A program made the position numbers and the translations under genes. Source: Pararhodobacter sp. (GTDB lineage: Bacteria > Pseudomonadota > Alphaproteobacteria > Rhodobacterales > Rhodobacteraceae). Taken from it: a stretch of DNA of 35,844 nucleotides. The stretch is from positions 1 through 35,844 of the forward strand of contig JAFIED010000195.1 in assembly GCA_020832805.1 (NCBI GenBank), given 5' to 3'. Shown here one piece after another: positions 24,469 to 32,823 of the stretch. Positions within the stretch are counted from its first letter, which is position 1. Every line of letters begins with the position of its first letter. Under the pieces are notes generated by a model. That model was not told the origin of the DNA, ran no database searches, and was given only the letters and a program-made list of their open reading frames with translations.

Positions 24469-25707
24469 CTAGACGGCCACGCGCTGCCAAGGGCGAGGGC
24501 CTGCCACGATTCCCCTGTCGAACAGCCGCGCAATCTGCAGACCGGACATGCCTGCGACCTCTGACAGCACTTCCTCGGTATGGGCGCCAAGGGTGGGCGC
24601 GGGGGCGGGCGCCTCGCGCGGGAGTGCCGAAAACCCGAAGGGCGTACCGGGCACCGGAAAGCGGCCAATACCAGGCTGATCGATCTCGGCGAAAAGCGGG
24701 TTTGAAGCCGGCGACAGGTCAGGGTCTTCATGCACCGCCCGGGCAAAGCTGCGAAACAGCGACCAGGTGACGCCGGCCTTGTCAAAGGTGCCGGCAAAGT
24801 CATCCACCCGCCGGGCGGAAAAGAACGGTGCCAGAACGGCGGTGATGGCCGCGCGATGCGCAAAGCGCGCGCCTTCTTCCTTCAGGCTTTCGCCGATGCG
24901 GCGTTCCAGCAGCGCAATGGCATCCTGCATGCCAGTTGCCGCGACCAGCCCGTCCCATTGCCGGCGCGTCAGGCCGATCACCATGACCCGTTGTCCATCG
25001 GCGCACAGGAAATCCTGGCCATATCCGCCATACAGCGCGTTGCCTGCCTTTGGCCGGTCCACGCCGTTGACACAGACCTCGCCAATGATGCCCAGATTTC
25101 CCAGCATCGCCGCTGCCGCATCCTTGAGCGAGAACGCCACTTCCTGCCCTTGCCCGGTGCGCAATCGGTGCCTTTCTGCAGCCAGAAGCGCCGTGACAGC
25201 CATGTTGCCGGCAATGCAGTCCCAGGCAGGCAGGACATGCGCCACAGGGTCGGTCGAACCGGCAGGGCCTGTGGCATCGGGGAAGCCCAGAGCCGGGTTG
25301 ACGGTATAGTCAACCTGCGGGCGCCCATGCCGGTCGCCCAGCAGCGTCACCATTACCATGTCCGGGCGATGCGCCGACAGGGTGGGGTGATCCATCCAGC
25401 CGCGTACCCGCAGGTTGGTCAGGAACATCCCGGCATCCTCGCCGGGCGCGGTAATGATCTGAGTGATCAGTTCGCGCCCCTCGGGCGATTTCATGTCGAC
25501 GGCGACCGATTTCTTGCCCTTGTTCAGCCCCGCCCAGAAAAGGCTGTCACCGTTTGGCGCAACGGGCCAGCGCGCGGCGTCCAGGCCGCCCTCAAGCCGG
25601 TCAAAGCGGATCACTTCGGCGCCCATCTGCGCCAGTGTCATCCCGGCAAGCGGGATCGCCACAAATGCCGATCCCTCGACTACGCGCATGCCTGACAGAA
25701 TACCCAT
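24469..25707 (-). CDS. Class III (CaiB/BaiF) CoA-transferase
   Basis: The 412-residue protein has the family III CoA-transferase layout: SGMRVVEGSAFVAIPLAGMT, LAQMGAEVIRFDRLEGGLDA, GLNKGKKSVAVDMKSPEGRE (with the usual N-x-x-K-x-S), and YTVNPALGFPDATGPAGSTD, where the catalytic Asp is expected. It moves CoA between carboxylic acids. Because the hydratase gene ends three bases upstream and resembles mesaconyl/itaconyl-CoA hydratases, candidate substrates are C5 or C4 diacids (mesaconate, itaconate, citramalate), as with Mct or Ict. The exact substrate is inferred from context only. Confidence 0.88.
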   Translation of the reverse strand: MGILSGMRVVEGSAFVAIPLAGMTLAQMGAEVIRFDRLEGGLDAARWPVAPNGDSLFWAGLNKGKKSVAVDMKSPEGRELITQIITAPGEDAGMFLTNLRVRGWMDHPTLSAHRPDMVMVTLLGDRHGRPQVDYTVNPALGFPDATGPAGSTDPVAHVLPAWDCIAGNMAVTALLAAERHRLRTGQGQEVAFSLKDAAAAMLGNLGIIGEVCVNGVDRPKAGNALYGGYGQDFLCADGQRVMVIGLTRRQWDGLVAATGMQDAIALLERRIGESLKEEGARFAHRAAITAVLAPFFSARRVDDFAGTFDKAGVTWSLFRSFARAVHEDPDLSPASNPLFAEIDQPGIGRFPVPGTPFGFSALPREAPAPAPTLGAHTEEVLSEVAGMSGLQIARLFDRGIVAGPRPWQRVAV

Positions 25708-25710
25708 TCC

Positions 25711-26595
25711 CTACTCCTCGTGTTCGAAACGGGCTTGCATGCCCTGATGGCTGATCCCTTGTTCCCCTGGCGCAATGGTGCAAAGCGCCAGCGCGTTCGT
25801 GTTGCCCTCGGCTGGCGTTGCCTGTAGCCGCAAGGGGCCGTCAAACACCGGGTGCACAGCACGGAACGAGAAAAATACAGGCTGCTGGCCACTGTGACGG
25901 ATGGCTGCGTCCATCAACAAGGTGGCTTGCAGCGGGCCATGCACCACCAGTCCGGGGTATTTTTCGACCTCGATTGCATAGGTGCGGTCGTAATGGATGC
26001 GATGCGCGTTCCAGGTGGCCGCCGAGTATCGAAACAGCCTTGCCGGCCCTGCCTCCAATGCCTCGTCGAACAGCGGCGCGGCGGGGGGCGGCAAGCTGCG
26101 CGGCGGGCGGAAACGTTCCGGGATCGGCATGTAGACGATGTCCTGTTCCTCGCGTATGGCGCCACCATTGGCGCCGCGCAGGTCGTGGGCCACCCGCACG
26201 AAGGCCATGTCACCCGTTGCGCCTGACTTGAAATCCACGGCCATGATCTCTGACCGCCGGGTCAATGGTTCGCCCACGGCAAGGCGGCCCTTGAACCACA
26301 CCCTGCCGCCGGCCCACATGCGCCGGTCAAATGGCAAGGCGGGCAGGAAGCCGCCGCGTCTGGGATGGCCATCCGGGCCCAGGGCGGACAGGGGCAGAAA
26401 GTTCGGAAAGGCCGCCCAGTGCCAAAGCGGCGGTAAAGGCGCGCCGGCTTTCATGGGCGGAAAGGACTCGCTATCATGGCTCAATGCGCCTGACAGCATG
26501 CCCGCCTGTTCCAGTGTAAGCACCCCCTTGGTGGTTTCGGTGCGGCCTGCCCAGTCATTGTTGTTTGTCGTGACAGCATCGCGGGCCATCGGCAT
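25711..26595 (-). CDS. Hotdog-fold acyl-CoA hydratase (mesaconyl-C4-CoA hydratase/HTD2-like)
   Basis: The 294-residue double-hotdog protein has the HTD2/FAS1-like dehydratase pattern: LPPLWHWAAFPNFLPLSALG, PDGHPRRGGFLPALPFDRRM, WAGGRVWFKGRLAVGEPLTR, IREEQDIVYMP and a C-terminal hydratase half with WNAHRIHYDRTYAIEVEKYP and GLVVHGPLQATLLMDAAIRH. The H-x-x-x-Y-D and GLVVHGPL motifs are those of mesaconyl-C4-CoA and itaconyl-CoA hydratases. The start at 26595 (MPMARDAV) is chosen by family length; the frame is open further upstream without similarity. It is followed by the CoA-transferase gene after three bases; its end supplies that gene's GAGGAG ribosome binding site. Confidence 0.85.
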   Translation of the reverse strand: MPMARDAVTTNNNDWAGRTETTKGVLTLEQAGMLSGALSHDSESFPPMKAGAPLPPLWHWAAFPNFLPLSALGPDGHPRRGGFLPALPFDRRMWAGGRVWFKGRLAVGEPLTRRSEIMAVDFKSGATGDMAFVRVAHDLRGANGGAIREEQDIVYMPIPERFRPPRSLPPPAAPLFDEALEAGPARLFRYSAATWNAHRIHYDRTYAIEVEKYPGLVVHGPLQATLLMDAAIRHSGQQPVFFSFRAVHPVFDGPLRLQATPAEGNTNALALCTIAPGEQGISHQGMQARFEHEE

Positions 26596-26606
26596 CGCGC
26601 CCCGGC

Positions 26607-26834
26607 TTATGCTGCCGGTTTCGCAAGCGATCTGCGCCCGGCCCTGGACTGATTCTGCCTGGCCCCGCGCAGTTGGTTGCCTGTGCCCAATGTCGCCGCC
26701 GCCTCTTTCATGCTGCGCTGAAGCAGCCCAAGATAGGCCTGCGCATGGCGCTGCGGCATCGGTACGGGGATGGCGCGTGCGCGCCGCGTGCGGGGCGTGG
26801 TGTCGGCGTTGGGCTGCTTCGATCCCGTTGTCAT
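26607..26834 (-). CDS. Small basic hypothetical protein heading the hydratase operon
   Basis: A 75-residue frame starts at 26834 behind AAAGGGA, eight bases away, and stops 11 bases before the hydratase start. It is the first frame after the divergent operator region. The product is strongly basic (MTTGSKQPNADTTPRTRRAR at the start, SMKEAAATLGTGNQ in the middle, an Arg-rich tail) with no recognised family. Position and ribosome binding site argue for translation; composition is not decisive. It may be a leader peptide or a small partner protein. Confidence 0.45.
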   Translation of the reverse strand: MTTGSKQPNADTTPRTRRARAIPVPMPQRHAQAYLGLLQRSMKEAAATLGTGNQLRGARQNQSRAGRRSLAKPAA

Positions 26835-26919
26835 GGCGCTTTCCCTTTACTGACGTCACATCTTTGCTGAGCTTGCATGACAGGCTTTACCGAAATGACG
26901 AAAGGAATTCGGGTTCCGC

Positions 26920-26968
26920 TGTAAATGCGAAAGTTTACAAGCATGATTTTATGTAATAATGTAAACTT
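26920..26968. promoter_or_regulatory. Divergent operator with three TGTAAAC/GTTTACA half-sites
   Basis: In an AT-rich gap (about 26835-27010), TGTAAA (26920-26925) and TTTACA (26934-26939) form one inverted pair, and AAGTTTAC (26931-26938) and GTAAACTT (26961-26968) form an 8-base inverted pair spaced by 22. The sites lie between the hydratase operon (minus) and the ScfR-type regulator (plus) and are the natural target of that regulator. The TATGTAATAATG stretch at 26950-26961 may contain a -10 box. Confidence 0.65.
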
Positions 26969-27010
26969 CACAATTATGGCATGATTGCCGTTGGCATGTT
27001 GGAGGCGCGG

Positions 27011-28423
27011 GTGCGCAAGACTTTCATCGGCCCTCAATTGCGCCGGCTGCGGCAGGAACGGTCCGAGACTCAGGCGCAGATGGCCCGCAGGCTGGGTATC
27101 AGCACCGCCTACGTTAACCTTCTCGAGAACAACCAGCGCAGCGTGTCGGTCGCCATCCTGCTGCGGCTTTTCGAAAGCTACGGCGTTGACTGGCGCGCGA
27201 TCGCCGAAGACGACAGCACCGCGCGCCTGTCGGATACCCGTGCAGCCTTGCAGGACCCCATCTTTGACGGCATGCGCCCGGACCTGCAGGAATTGCGCGC
27301 GGCGCAGGCCCATGCCCCGGGTCTGATCACGGCCTTTCTGCGGCTGCACCGGGCCTATATGGCAACATCGGATCAGTTGCTGGCGATGGCTGCGCAGCCG
27401 GATGGCAGCCAGCCGTTGCTGGCGGCTTCTCCCGAGGGCGCCGTGCACAATTTTTTTCGCCAGAACCGCAACCATTTTCCCACGCTTGAAGAGGCGGCAG
27501 ATACCTTCTGGCCTGGCCGCCCGCCGGCACTTGATGACCTGTATGCCGCCCTGAAAGCGCGATTGCGCGCGTCCCATGGCATCACGGTCCGGTTGCGCCC
27601 GGTTGCCGAGATGCCGCACACTTTGCGCAATCTTGACGAGACAGGCCGCGAGATCTGGCTGTCAGAGGCGCTGGATCATCCCAACCGCGTTTTCCAGCTG
27701 GTGCATGTGCTGGGCCTGATCGAATGCGGCGGGGTGCTGGATGCCTTGCTGTTGGGTGGGCCCGAAGATGCGCAGGGCCGCGCGCGCTGCCGCATCGAGT
27801 TGGCCAATTATTTCGCTGCGGCGGTTCTGATGCCCTATGATGATTACCGTGCAGAGGCGCAGATCAGCAAATATGACTTCGATCACCTGGCAACGCGCTT
27901 TGGGGTCAGTTTTGAACAAGCCTGCCACCGTGCCACCACCATGCAGCGTGATGGTGCACAGGGGGTTCCGTTCTTTTTTCTGCGGATCGACAAGGCCGGG
28001 AATGTGACCAAGCGTTTCAACGCCACCGACTTTCACCTGGCCGAATACGGCGGTGCCTGCCCGCGGCTGGACGTGCATCTGACCTTTCGCCCGCCGGGGC
28101 GGATCGTGCCGCAGCTGGTGGAAATGCCTGATGCATCGCAGTATTTCGTTTTCGCCCGCACCGTGGAAAGACCCATTTTCGAGCGTCATGGCCAGGATAA
28201 CCGGCTGGCCGTCGCGCTGGGCTGCACCATCGAGCATGCAGCGGCCATTGGCTACGCCGAGGGGTTGTCACTGGCATCGGCGCCCGCAACGCCTGTCGGC
28301 ATCAATTGCCGCATCTGTCCGCGCGCGAATTGTGACCAGCGCGCCCATCACGCGTCAATCCTGACTACCCCGGTCGACGAACGCCGCCGGGGCGCCACGC
28401 GGTACGAGGCCCTGGGCGGTTAA
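27011..28423 (+). CDS. Short-chain fatty acyl-CoA regulator (ScfR/PccR/RamB type)
   Basis: The 470-residue protein begins with an XRE helix-turn-helix (RKTFIGPQLRRLRQERSETQ, GISTAYVNLLENNQRSVSV), followed by an ImmA/IrrE-like region in which the HExxH protease motif is absent (FQLVHVLGLIECGG), and a C-terminal domain with a conserved cysteine cluster (GINCRICPRANCDQRAHH), as in the short-chain fatty acyl-CoA regulators PccR, MccR and RamB. These sense acyl-CoA and switch short-chain acid or glyoxylate pathways. GTG 27011 is chosen because GGAGG lies at 27001-27005 and the family starts here; ATGs at 26981 and 26996 lack such a site. It is divergent from the hydratase/CoA-transferase operon, its probable target. 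Confidence 0.9.
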   Translation: MRKTFIGPQLRRLRQERSETQAQMARRLGISTAYVNLLENNQRSVSVAILLRLFESYGVDWRAIAEDDSTARLSDTRAALQDPIFDGMRPDLQELRAAQAHAPGLITAFLRLHRAYMATSDQLLAMAAQPDGSQPLLAASPEGAVHNFFRQNRNHFPTLEEAADTFWPGRPPALDDLYAALKARLRASHGITVRLRPVAEMPHTLRNLDETGREIWLSEALDHPNRVFQLVHVLGLIECGGVLDALLLGGPEDAQGRARCRIELANYFAAAVLMPYDDYRAEAQISKYDFDHLATRFGVSFEQACHRATTMQRDGAQGVPFFFLRIDKAGNVTKRFNATDFHLAEYGGACPRLDVHLTFRPPGRIVPQLVEMPDASQYFVFARTVERPIFERHGQDNRLAVALGCTIEHAAAIGYAEGLSLASAPATPVGINCRICPRANCDQRAHHASILTTPVDERRRGATRYEALGG

Positions 28424-28791
28424 GCCCGCTGGCGTGCCCCGGACGCGGCGGCCGGGCGGCGAACTCCTTGCGCGGATCAGGGGCGTACCCGCGTGGATAT
28501 GCCCCAGAAGGCCGGGCAGGGTCAGGCGCTGCAGCGCACTTGCACAAGCGAAAGCATGCCGCCCGTTCCGGGCCGGAAAGCGTGAATGCTTGGGCCCCGG
28601 CCGTGGCGCGTGCCTCTTTCAGTTCAATGAACTTAGAGGTCAAAATTTAATTGATTTATACTGTATGTTTGTTAGCTTGGGCAAAATCCGGGTTCAGCGG
28701 GATGAGCTGGCAGATGAACCCGCGGGCAAGCGGCGGCCATGTCAGAGGGGGCAGGGGCCGGGATAACCACAGTCGGGGAGGGGTGTGGGAA
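28424..28791 (+). promoter_or_regulatory. Promoter and leader of the E1-TRAP operon
   Basis: This 368-base gap holds no convincing gene. A sharply AT-rich patch (28641-28670) contains TATACT (28657-28662) as a -10 box, with a poor -35, and a TCAA-N7-TTGA repeat (28640-28654) that could bind an activator. Downstream, CGGGTTCA (28689-28696) pairs perfectly with TGAACCCG (28715-28722) in the leader. No thiamine (THI-box) motif is seen. GTGGGAA precedes the first start at 28792. Confidence 0.5.
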
Positions 28792-29757
28792 ATGCAGGCG
28801 CGCAGGCTGCCGGCAGAACAAGCGATGCTGGCGCGTTACCGCGCGATGGTTCTGATCCGTCGCTTTGAAGAGCGCGTGCAATCACTGTTTCGCGCCGGGC
28901 GTGTGCCCGGGCTGACGCATTTGTGCATTGGCCAGGAAGCGGTCGCAGCCGGTGTCTGCTCTGCGCTGCGCCCCGGTGACAGGATTGCCAGCACGCATCG
29001 TGGCCACGGGCACAGCCTGGCCATGGGGGCTGACCCGGACAGGCTGATGGCCGAGATCCTGGGGCGTGAAACAGGCTATGGCGGCGGGCGCGGCGGGTCG
29101 ATGCATGTCTTCGATGCGGCGAACGGCAATCTGGGCACCAATGGTATCGTTGGTGGTGCAGTGCCGCTGGGTCTTGGTGCGGCGCTGGCCGCCCGCAACG
29201 CGGGCAAAGGTGCCGTTGCCGTGGCTTTTTTCGGCGATGGGGCCATGAACCAGGGTGTCGTGCTGGAATGTTTCAACATGGCTGCGTTGTGGCGCCTGCC
29301 GCTGATACTGGTCTGCGAGCACAACGGCTATGGCGAGTTCACGGCCAGCGATGATGTCACGGCGGGCGAACTGAGTGCGCGAGGCGCGGCCTTTGACCTG
29401 CCGGTGCAGGATATCGACGGCATGGATGTCGAAGCCGTCCATCAGGCCACAGCCGCCGCTGTCGACAGCGCGCGGCAGGGCGGGGGGCCTGGGCTTTTGT
29501 TCTGCCGGGCATGGCGCTTCAGCGGGCACCATGCCGGCGATGGTCAGGATTACAAGGATGATGCGGAAAGCCGCGCCTGGCGTGCGCGCGACCCTATTCC
29601 GCGTCAGCGCGCCCGCCTGATCGACGAGGGCCTGGAAACCGACGAATCCCTGACCGCTTTGGAGGCAGAGATCAGCGACCGGGTGCAGGCCGCTGCCCGG
29701 CGGGCGCTGGGCGCCCCTGAACCCAGCGGTCCCTTGCACGAGAAGTTGTTTGCATGA
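28792..29757 (+). CDS. Thiamine-diphosphate E1 alpha subunit, first pair (acetoin/2-oxoacid dehydrogenase type)
   Basis: The 321-residue protein fits the AcoA/PdhA family: RYRAMVLIRRFEERVQSLFR, THLCIGQEAVAAGVCSALRP, IASTHRGHGHSLAMGADP, YGGGRGGSMHVFD, and the ThDP-Mg site beginning with GDG (148-150) and ending in CEHNGYGEF (N178), the normal spacing of about 30. With its beta partner it decarboxylates a 2-oxo acid (or cleaves acetoin) through ThDP. The ATG at 28792 is selected by family start; the open frame upstream is leader. It overlaps the beta gene by four bases (ATGA). Confidence 0.92.
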   Translation: MQARRLPAEQAMLARYRAMVLIRRFEERVQSLFRAGRVPGLTHLCIGQEAVAAGVCSALRPGDRIASTHRGHGHSLAMGADPDRLMAEILGRETGYGGGRGGSMHVFDAANGNLGTNGIVGGAVPLGLGAALAARNAGKGAVAVAFFGDGAMNQGVVLECFNMAALWRLPLILVCEHNGYGEFTASDDVTAGELSARGAAFDLPVQDIDGMDVEAVHQATAAAVDSARQGGGPGLLFCRAWRFSGHHAGDGQDYKDDAESRAWRARDPIPRQRARLIDEGLETDESLTALEAEISDRVQAAARRALGAPEPSGPLHEKLFA

Positions 29758-30764
29758 CCGCAACCCAAACCCAGGTGACCTTTCGAGAAGCCGTGATCGA
29801 GGCATTGGCCGAGGAAATGGCGCGCGACAGGAATGTGTTGCTCATCGGCGAGGATGTCGGCGCAGCGGGCGGCGTGTTTCATCAGACCAAGGGCCTGTTC
29901 GACCAGTTCGGCCCCATCCGAGTGATCGATACGCCCATTTCCGAGGCGGGTTTCATCGGCATGGCGGTCGGTGCGGCCATGTCTGGCCTGCGCCCGGTGA
30001 CCGAGGTGATGTTCGGCGACTTCATCACGCTGGGCATGGATCTGCTGGTCAACCAGGCGGCCAAGGTGCACTGGATGTCGGATGGTCAGTACCGTGTTCC
30101 GCTGGTGGTGCGCACCGCAGTGGGCATCGGCGCGGCCACGGGCCCGCAGCACGCGCAATCCTTCCATGCCTGGTTTGCCCATGTGCCGGGACTGAAGGTG
30201 GTGTTTCCCTCGAACCCGGCGGATGCCAAGGCGCTGATGAAAGGCGCCATCCGCGACGACAATCCGGTGATCTTTTTCGAAGACCGCATGAGCTATGGCA
30301 TGCGCGGGTCGGTCGGCGGGGCTGACCATGTGCTGCCGCCAGGGCAGGCCGCAGTTGCCCGGCCGGGGCGAGACATCAGCCTGATCGCGCTGGGCCAGAT
30401 GGTGCCGCGGGCCCTGGATGCCGCCACCCGGCTGGCCTCGGCCGGTATCGAGGCCGAGGTGATCGACCTGCGCAGTCTGGTGCCGCTGGACGAGGGGATC
30501 ATCGCGCAAACCGTGCGCCGCACCAACCGCGCGCTGGTTCTTGACCCTGGCTGTATCGGCTTTGGCGCCAGCGCCGAGATTGCGGCGCGGGTGCAGGAAT
30601 TGGCCTTTGACTGGCTTGATGCCCCTGTCGCGCGCATGGGGGCGGCACAGGTGCCGGTGCCCTTTTCGCCCGCGCTGGAATCCCGTGTGCTGCCTGATGG
30701 GGCGGCGATTGCGGCGCGGGCGGCCGCCATGGTGACAGGCAGGCAAGAGGGAGAAGCGGCCTGA
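29754..30764 (+). CDS. Thiamine-diphosphate E1 beta subunit, first pair
   Basis: This 336-residue protein is a canonical E1 beta: TFREAVIEALAEEMARDRNV, LIGEDVGAAGGVFHQTKGL, DTPISEAGFIGMAVGAAMSG (with the ThDP-activating Glu), LRPVTEVMFGDF, GPQHAQSFHAWFAHVPGLKV, and a transketolase C-domain with GQMVPRALDAATRLASAGIE and AEVIDLRSLVPLDEG. It completes the alpha2beta2 enzyme with the preceding subunit. Its stop overlaps the start of the second alpha gene (TGATG). No E2 acyltransferase gene follows. Confidence 0.93.
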   Translation: MTATQTQVTFREAVIEALAEEMARDRNVLLIGEDVGAAGGVFHQTKGLFDQFGPIRVIDTPISEAGFIGMAVGAAMSGLRPVTEVMFGDFITLGMDLLVNQAAKVHWMSDGQYRVPLVVRTAVGIGAATGPQHAQSFHAWFAHVPGLKVVFPSNPADAKALMKGAIRDDNPVIFFEDRMSYGMRGSVGGADHVLPPGQAAVARPGRDISLIALGQMVPRALDAATRLASAGIEAEVIDLRSLVPLDEGIIAQTVRRTNRALVLDPGCIGFGASAEIAARVQELAFDWLDAPVARMGAAQVPVPFSPALESRVLPDGAAIAARAAAMVTGRQEGEAA

Positions 30765-31786
30765 TGCAGACGACCGAAAAGATGGCTCTGTGGCAGCGCA
30801 TGCTGCTGATGCGCCGGTTCGAGGAAAGGGTGATCGCCCTGGCCGGCAAGGGGCATGTGGCCGGGCATTATCATGTCTATATCGGGCAAGAGGCCACAGG
30901 CGCCGCTGTGATCGATGCGCTGGGGCCGGCGGACATGCTGTTTTCCACGCACCGCAATCATGGCCATTTCATAGCGCGTGGCGCCGATCCCGCCGCGGCC
31001 TTGGCTGAAATCCTGGGGCGCGCCACGGGGTGCAACGGTGGCATGGGCGGCAGCCTGCATCTGGCTGATCCGCAGCTTGGCATGCCGCATACATCGGCCG
31101 TGCTGGGCGGGGCGCCGGCGCTGGCCATGGGGGCGGGCTTTGAAATGGCGCGCAGCGGTGGCGACCGCATCGCCGTGGCGTTTTTCGGTGACGGCGCACT
31201 GGAGGAAGGGCTGGCGCTGGAAGCGCTGAACATGGCAGCCCTGTGGAAGTTGCCTGTGCTGTTTGTCTGCGAGAACAACAGCGCCGGGGCAATCGGCGCG
31301 GCAAAGGGCGGCTATCCGGGATCGATCATCGGCACCGAAAGGCTGACCGCGCTGCCCGCAGCGTTCAACATCCGCCATGTCAGCCTTGACGGCAACCATA
31401 TGGAGGGGCTGCGCGCTGCCGCATCCGACGCGCGCAAGGCTTTGATCGCCGGCGAGGGGCCGGTTTTCATGGAAACCAACACGCCGCGCTGGTTCGGCAA
31501 TCAGGGGTTGTGGCCGGACCTGCGGCACGGGCCGGTTGATATCGGCATGGCGACCGGCGAGACACCCTTGCCCGGCGGGCCGGATGCGGACTGGTTTGCC
31601 GCCCATGACCCCATCCTGCGTGGTGCGCGCGAGTTGGTGGCTGCTGGCGTTCCGCTTTCCGCGCTGCATCAAGCGGATGCCCGGATCACCGCAGATATGG
31701 ACGCGGCAGAGGCCTTGGCCCTGGCTGCGCCCTTCCCGGACAGGGCCGCGGCCCTGCGCAATATCTTTGCAGGGCAATCGACATGA
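30764..31786 (+). CDS. Thiamine-diphosphate E1 alpha subunit, second pair
   Basis: The 340-residue protein keeps the alpha-subunit core: MLLMRRFEERVIALAGKGHV, YHVYIGQEATGAAVIDALGP, STHRNHGHFIARGADP, GGMGGSLHLAD, GDG (142-144) and CENN (N171/N172) for ThDP. It differs clearly from the first alpha subunit (CENNSAGAIGAAKGGYPG where that has CEHNGYGEFTASDD), so the two pairs are not a recent duplication. The partner beta gene overlaps its end (ATGA at 31783). It probably handles a different 2-oxo acid from pair one. Confidence 0.9.
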   Translation: MQTTEKMALWQRMLLMRRFEERVIALAGKGHVAGHYHVYIGQEATGAAVIDALGPADMLFSTHRNHGHFIARGADPAAALAEILGRATGCNGGMGGSLHLADPQLGMPHTSAVLGGAPALAMGAGFEMARSGGDRIAVAFFGDGALEEGLALEALNMAALWKLPVLFVCENNSAGAIGAAKGGYPGSIIGTERLTALPAAFNIRHVSLDGNHMEGLRAAASDARKALIAGEGPVFMETNTPRWFGNQGLWPDLRHGPVDIGMATGETPLPGGPDADWFAAHDPILRGARELVAAGVPLSALHQADARITADMDAAEALALAAPFPDRAAALRNIFAGQST

Positions 31787-32766
31787 CCGAGACCCGCATG
31801 ACCCATGCCCAGGCCCTGGCCGAAGCCCTGATCGGCGAGATGCGCGCCGATCCCGCGATTTCGGTCATCGGTTCCTATGTCTTCGGGCTTGGCCCCTCCA
31901 GCGCGCAGATGGGCCGCATCCGGCAGGAATTCGGTGCGCGGGTCTTTGACCCCCCCTCGGCCGAAGCAGCGATCGTGATGCTGGCAACCGGTGCGGCGCT
32001 GGCCGGCGGGCGGCCCTTTGTATCGATCGGCACCGCGGCGTTTTCACTGGTGGCCTGGTCGGCGCTGGTGAACGAGGCTGCGAATGTGCACTACCAGTCC
32101 GGTGGCCGGTCCAGCGTGCCGGCAGTATTTCACATGCTGCACGGCGTGCGTGCGGGTGCCGCGCCGCAGCATGCCACAAGCCCGCAGGCACAGTTCTGGA
32201 ACAACCCGGGGCTGGAGATCGTGTTGCCCGCATCCCCCGCCGATGCCAAGGGCCTGATGACCACGGCATTGCGATCAGACAATCCCACGATCTTCATCGA
32301 TCATCCCCGCTATCTGGAGACCGAGGGCGCGGTGCCCGATGGCGCGCATGCGCTGCCCTTTGGCCAGGGCCGCCTCTGCCGAGAGGGGCGCGACGTGACC
32401 ATCGTGGCCACAAGCTGGATGGTGAAAGTGGCGCTGGATGCCGCGCAGATGCTGGCGGCCGAAGGGATCGAAGCCGAGGTGTTCGATCCGCGCACCCTTG
32501 TGCCGTTTGACGATGAAGGCCTGTTTGCCTCGGTCGAGCGTACGGGCCGGCTGGTGGTAGTCGATGAATGCGTGATCAACACCTCGGTTGCCTCCGAGAT
32601 TGCGGCACGCGTGGCAGAGCACCGGTTTGACGCCTTGCGCGCGCCCATCGCGCGCGTGGCGCGGCCTGCCGTGCCGGCGCCGTTCAGCGCGCCGCTGGAA
32701 GAAATGGTCCTGCCATCGGCCGATCGGATTGTCGGCGCGGTGCAGGGCCTGATGCGCCGGGGCTGA
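31783..32766 (+). CDS. Thiamine-diphosphate E1 beta subunit, second pair (divergent)
   Basis: The 327-residue protein has the beta fold: THAQALAEALIGEMRADPAI, APQHATSPQAQFWNNPGLEI, LPASPADAKGLMTTALRSDN and a C-domain MVKVALDAAQMLAAEGIEAE, VFDPRTLVPFDDEGL. The positions around the active site are unusual: GSYVFGLGPS in place of GEDVG, and PFVSIGTAAFSLVAW where classical beta subunits have P-V-x-E-x-M-F-x-D-F; the activating Glu seems kept (SAEAAIVMLATGAALAGG) and the conserved His is in PQHAT. Altered substrate or acceptor use is likely (inference). Confidence 0.88.
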   Translation: MTETRMTHAQALAEALIGEMRADPAISVIGSYVFGLGPSSAQMGRIRQEFGARVFDPPSAEAAIVMLATGAALAGGRPFVSIGTAAFSLVAWSALVNEAANVHYQSGGRSSVPAVFHMLHGVRAGAAPQHATSPQAQFWNNPGLEIVLPASPADAKGLMTTALRSDNPTIFIDHPRYLETEGAVPDGAHALPFGQGRLCREGRDVTIVATSWMVKVALDAAQMLAAEGIEAEVFDPRTLVPFDDEGLFASVERTGRLVVVDECVINTSVASEIAARVAEHRFDALRAPIARVARPAVPAPFSAPLEEMVLPSADRIVGAVQGLMRRG

Positions 32767-32823
32767 TCAACGCCGCTGGCGGTCCCGGCAGACGGAACCT
32801 ACACACTCAGGGAGGAGAGACTA

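Noticed and set aside
28424-28791. Thiamine riboswitch before the ThDP enzyme operon
   Set aside because: No CUGAGA THI-box or matching P1 stem is visible.
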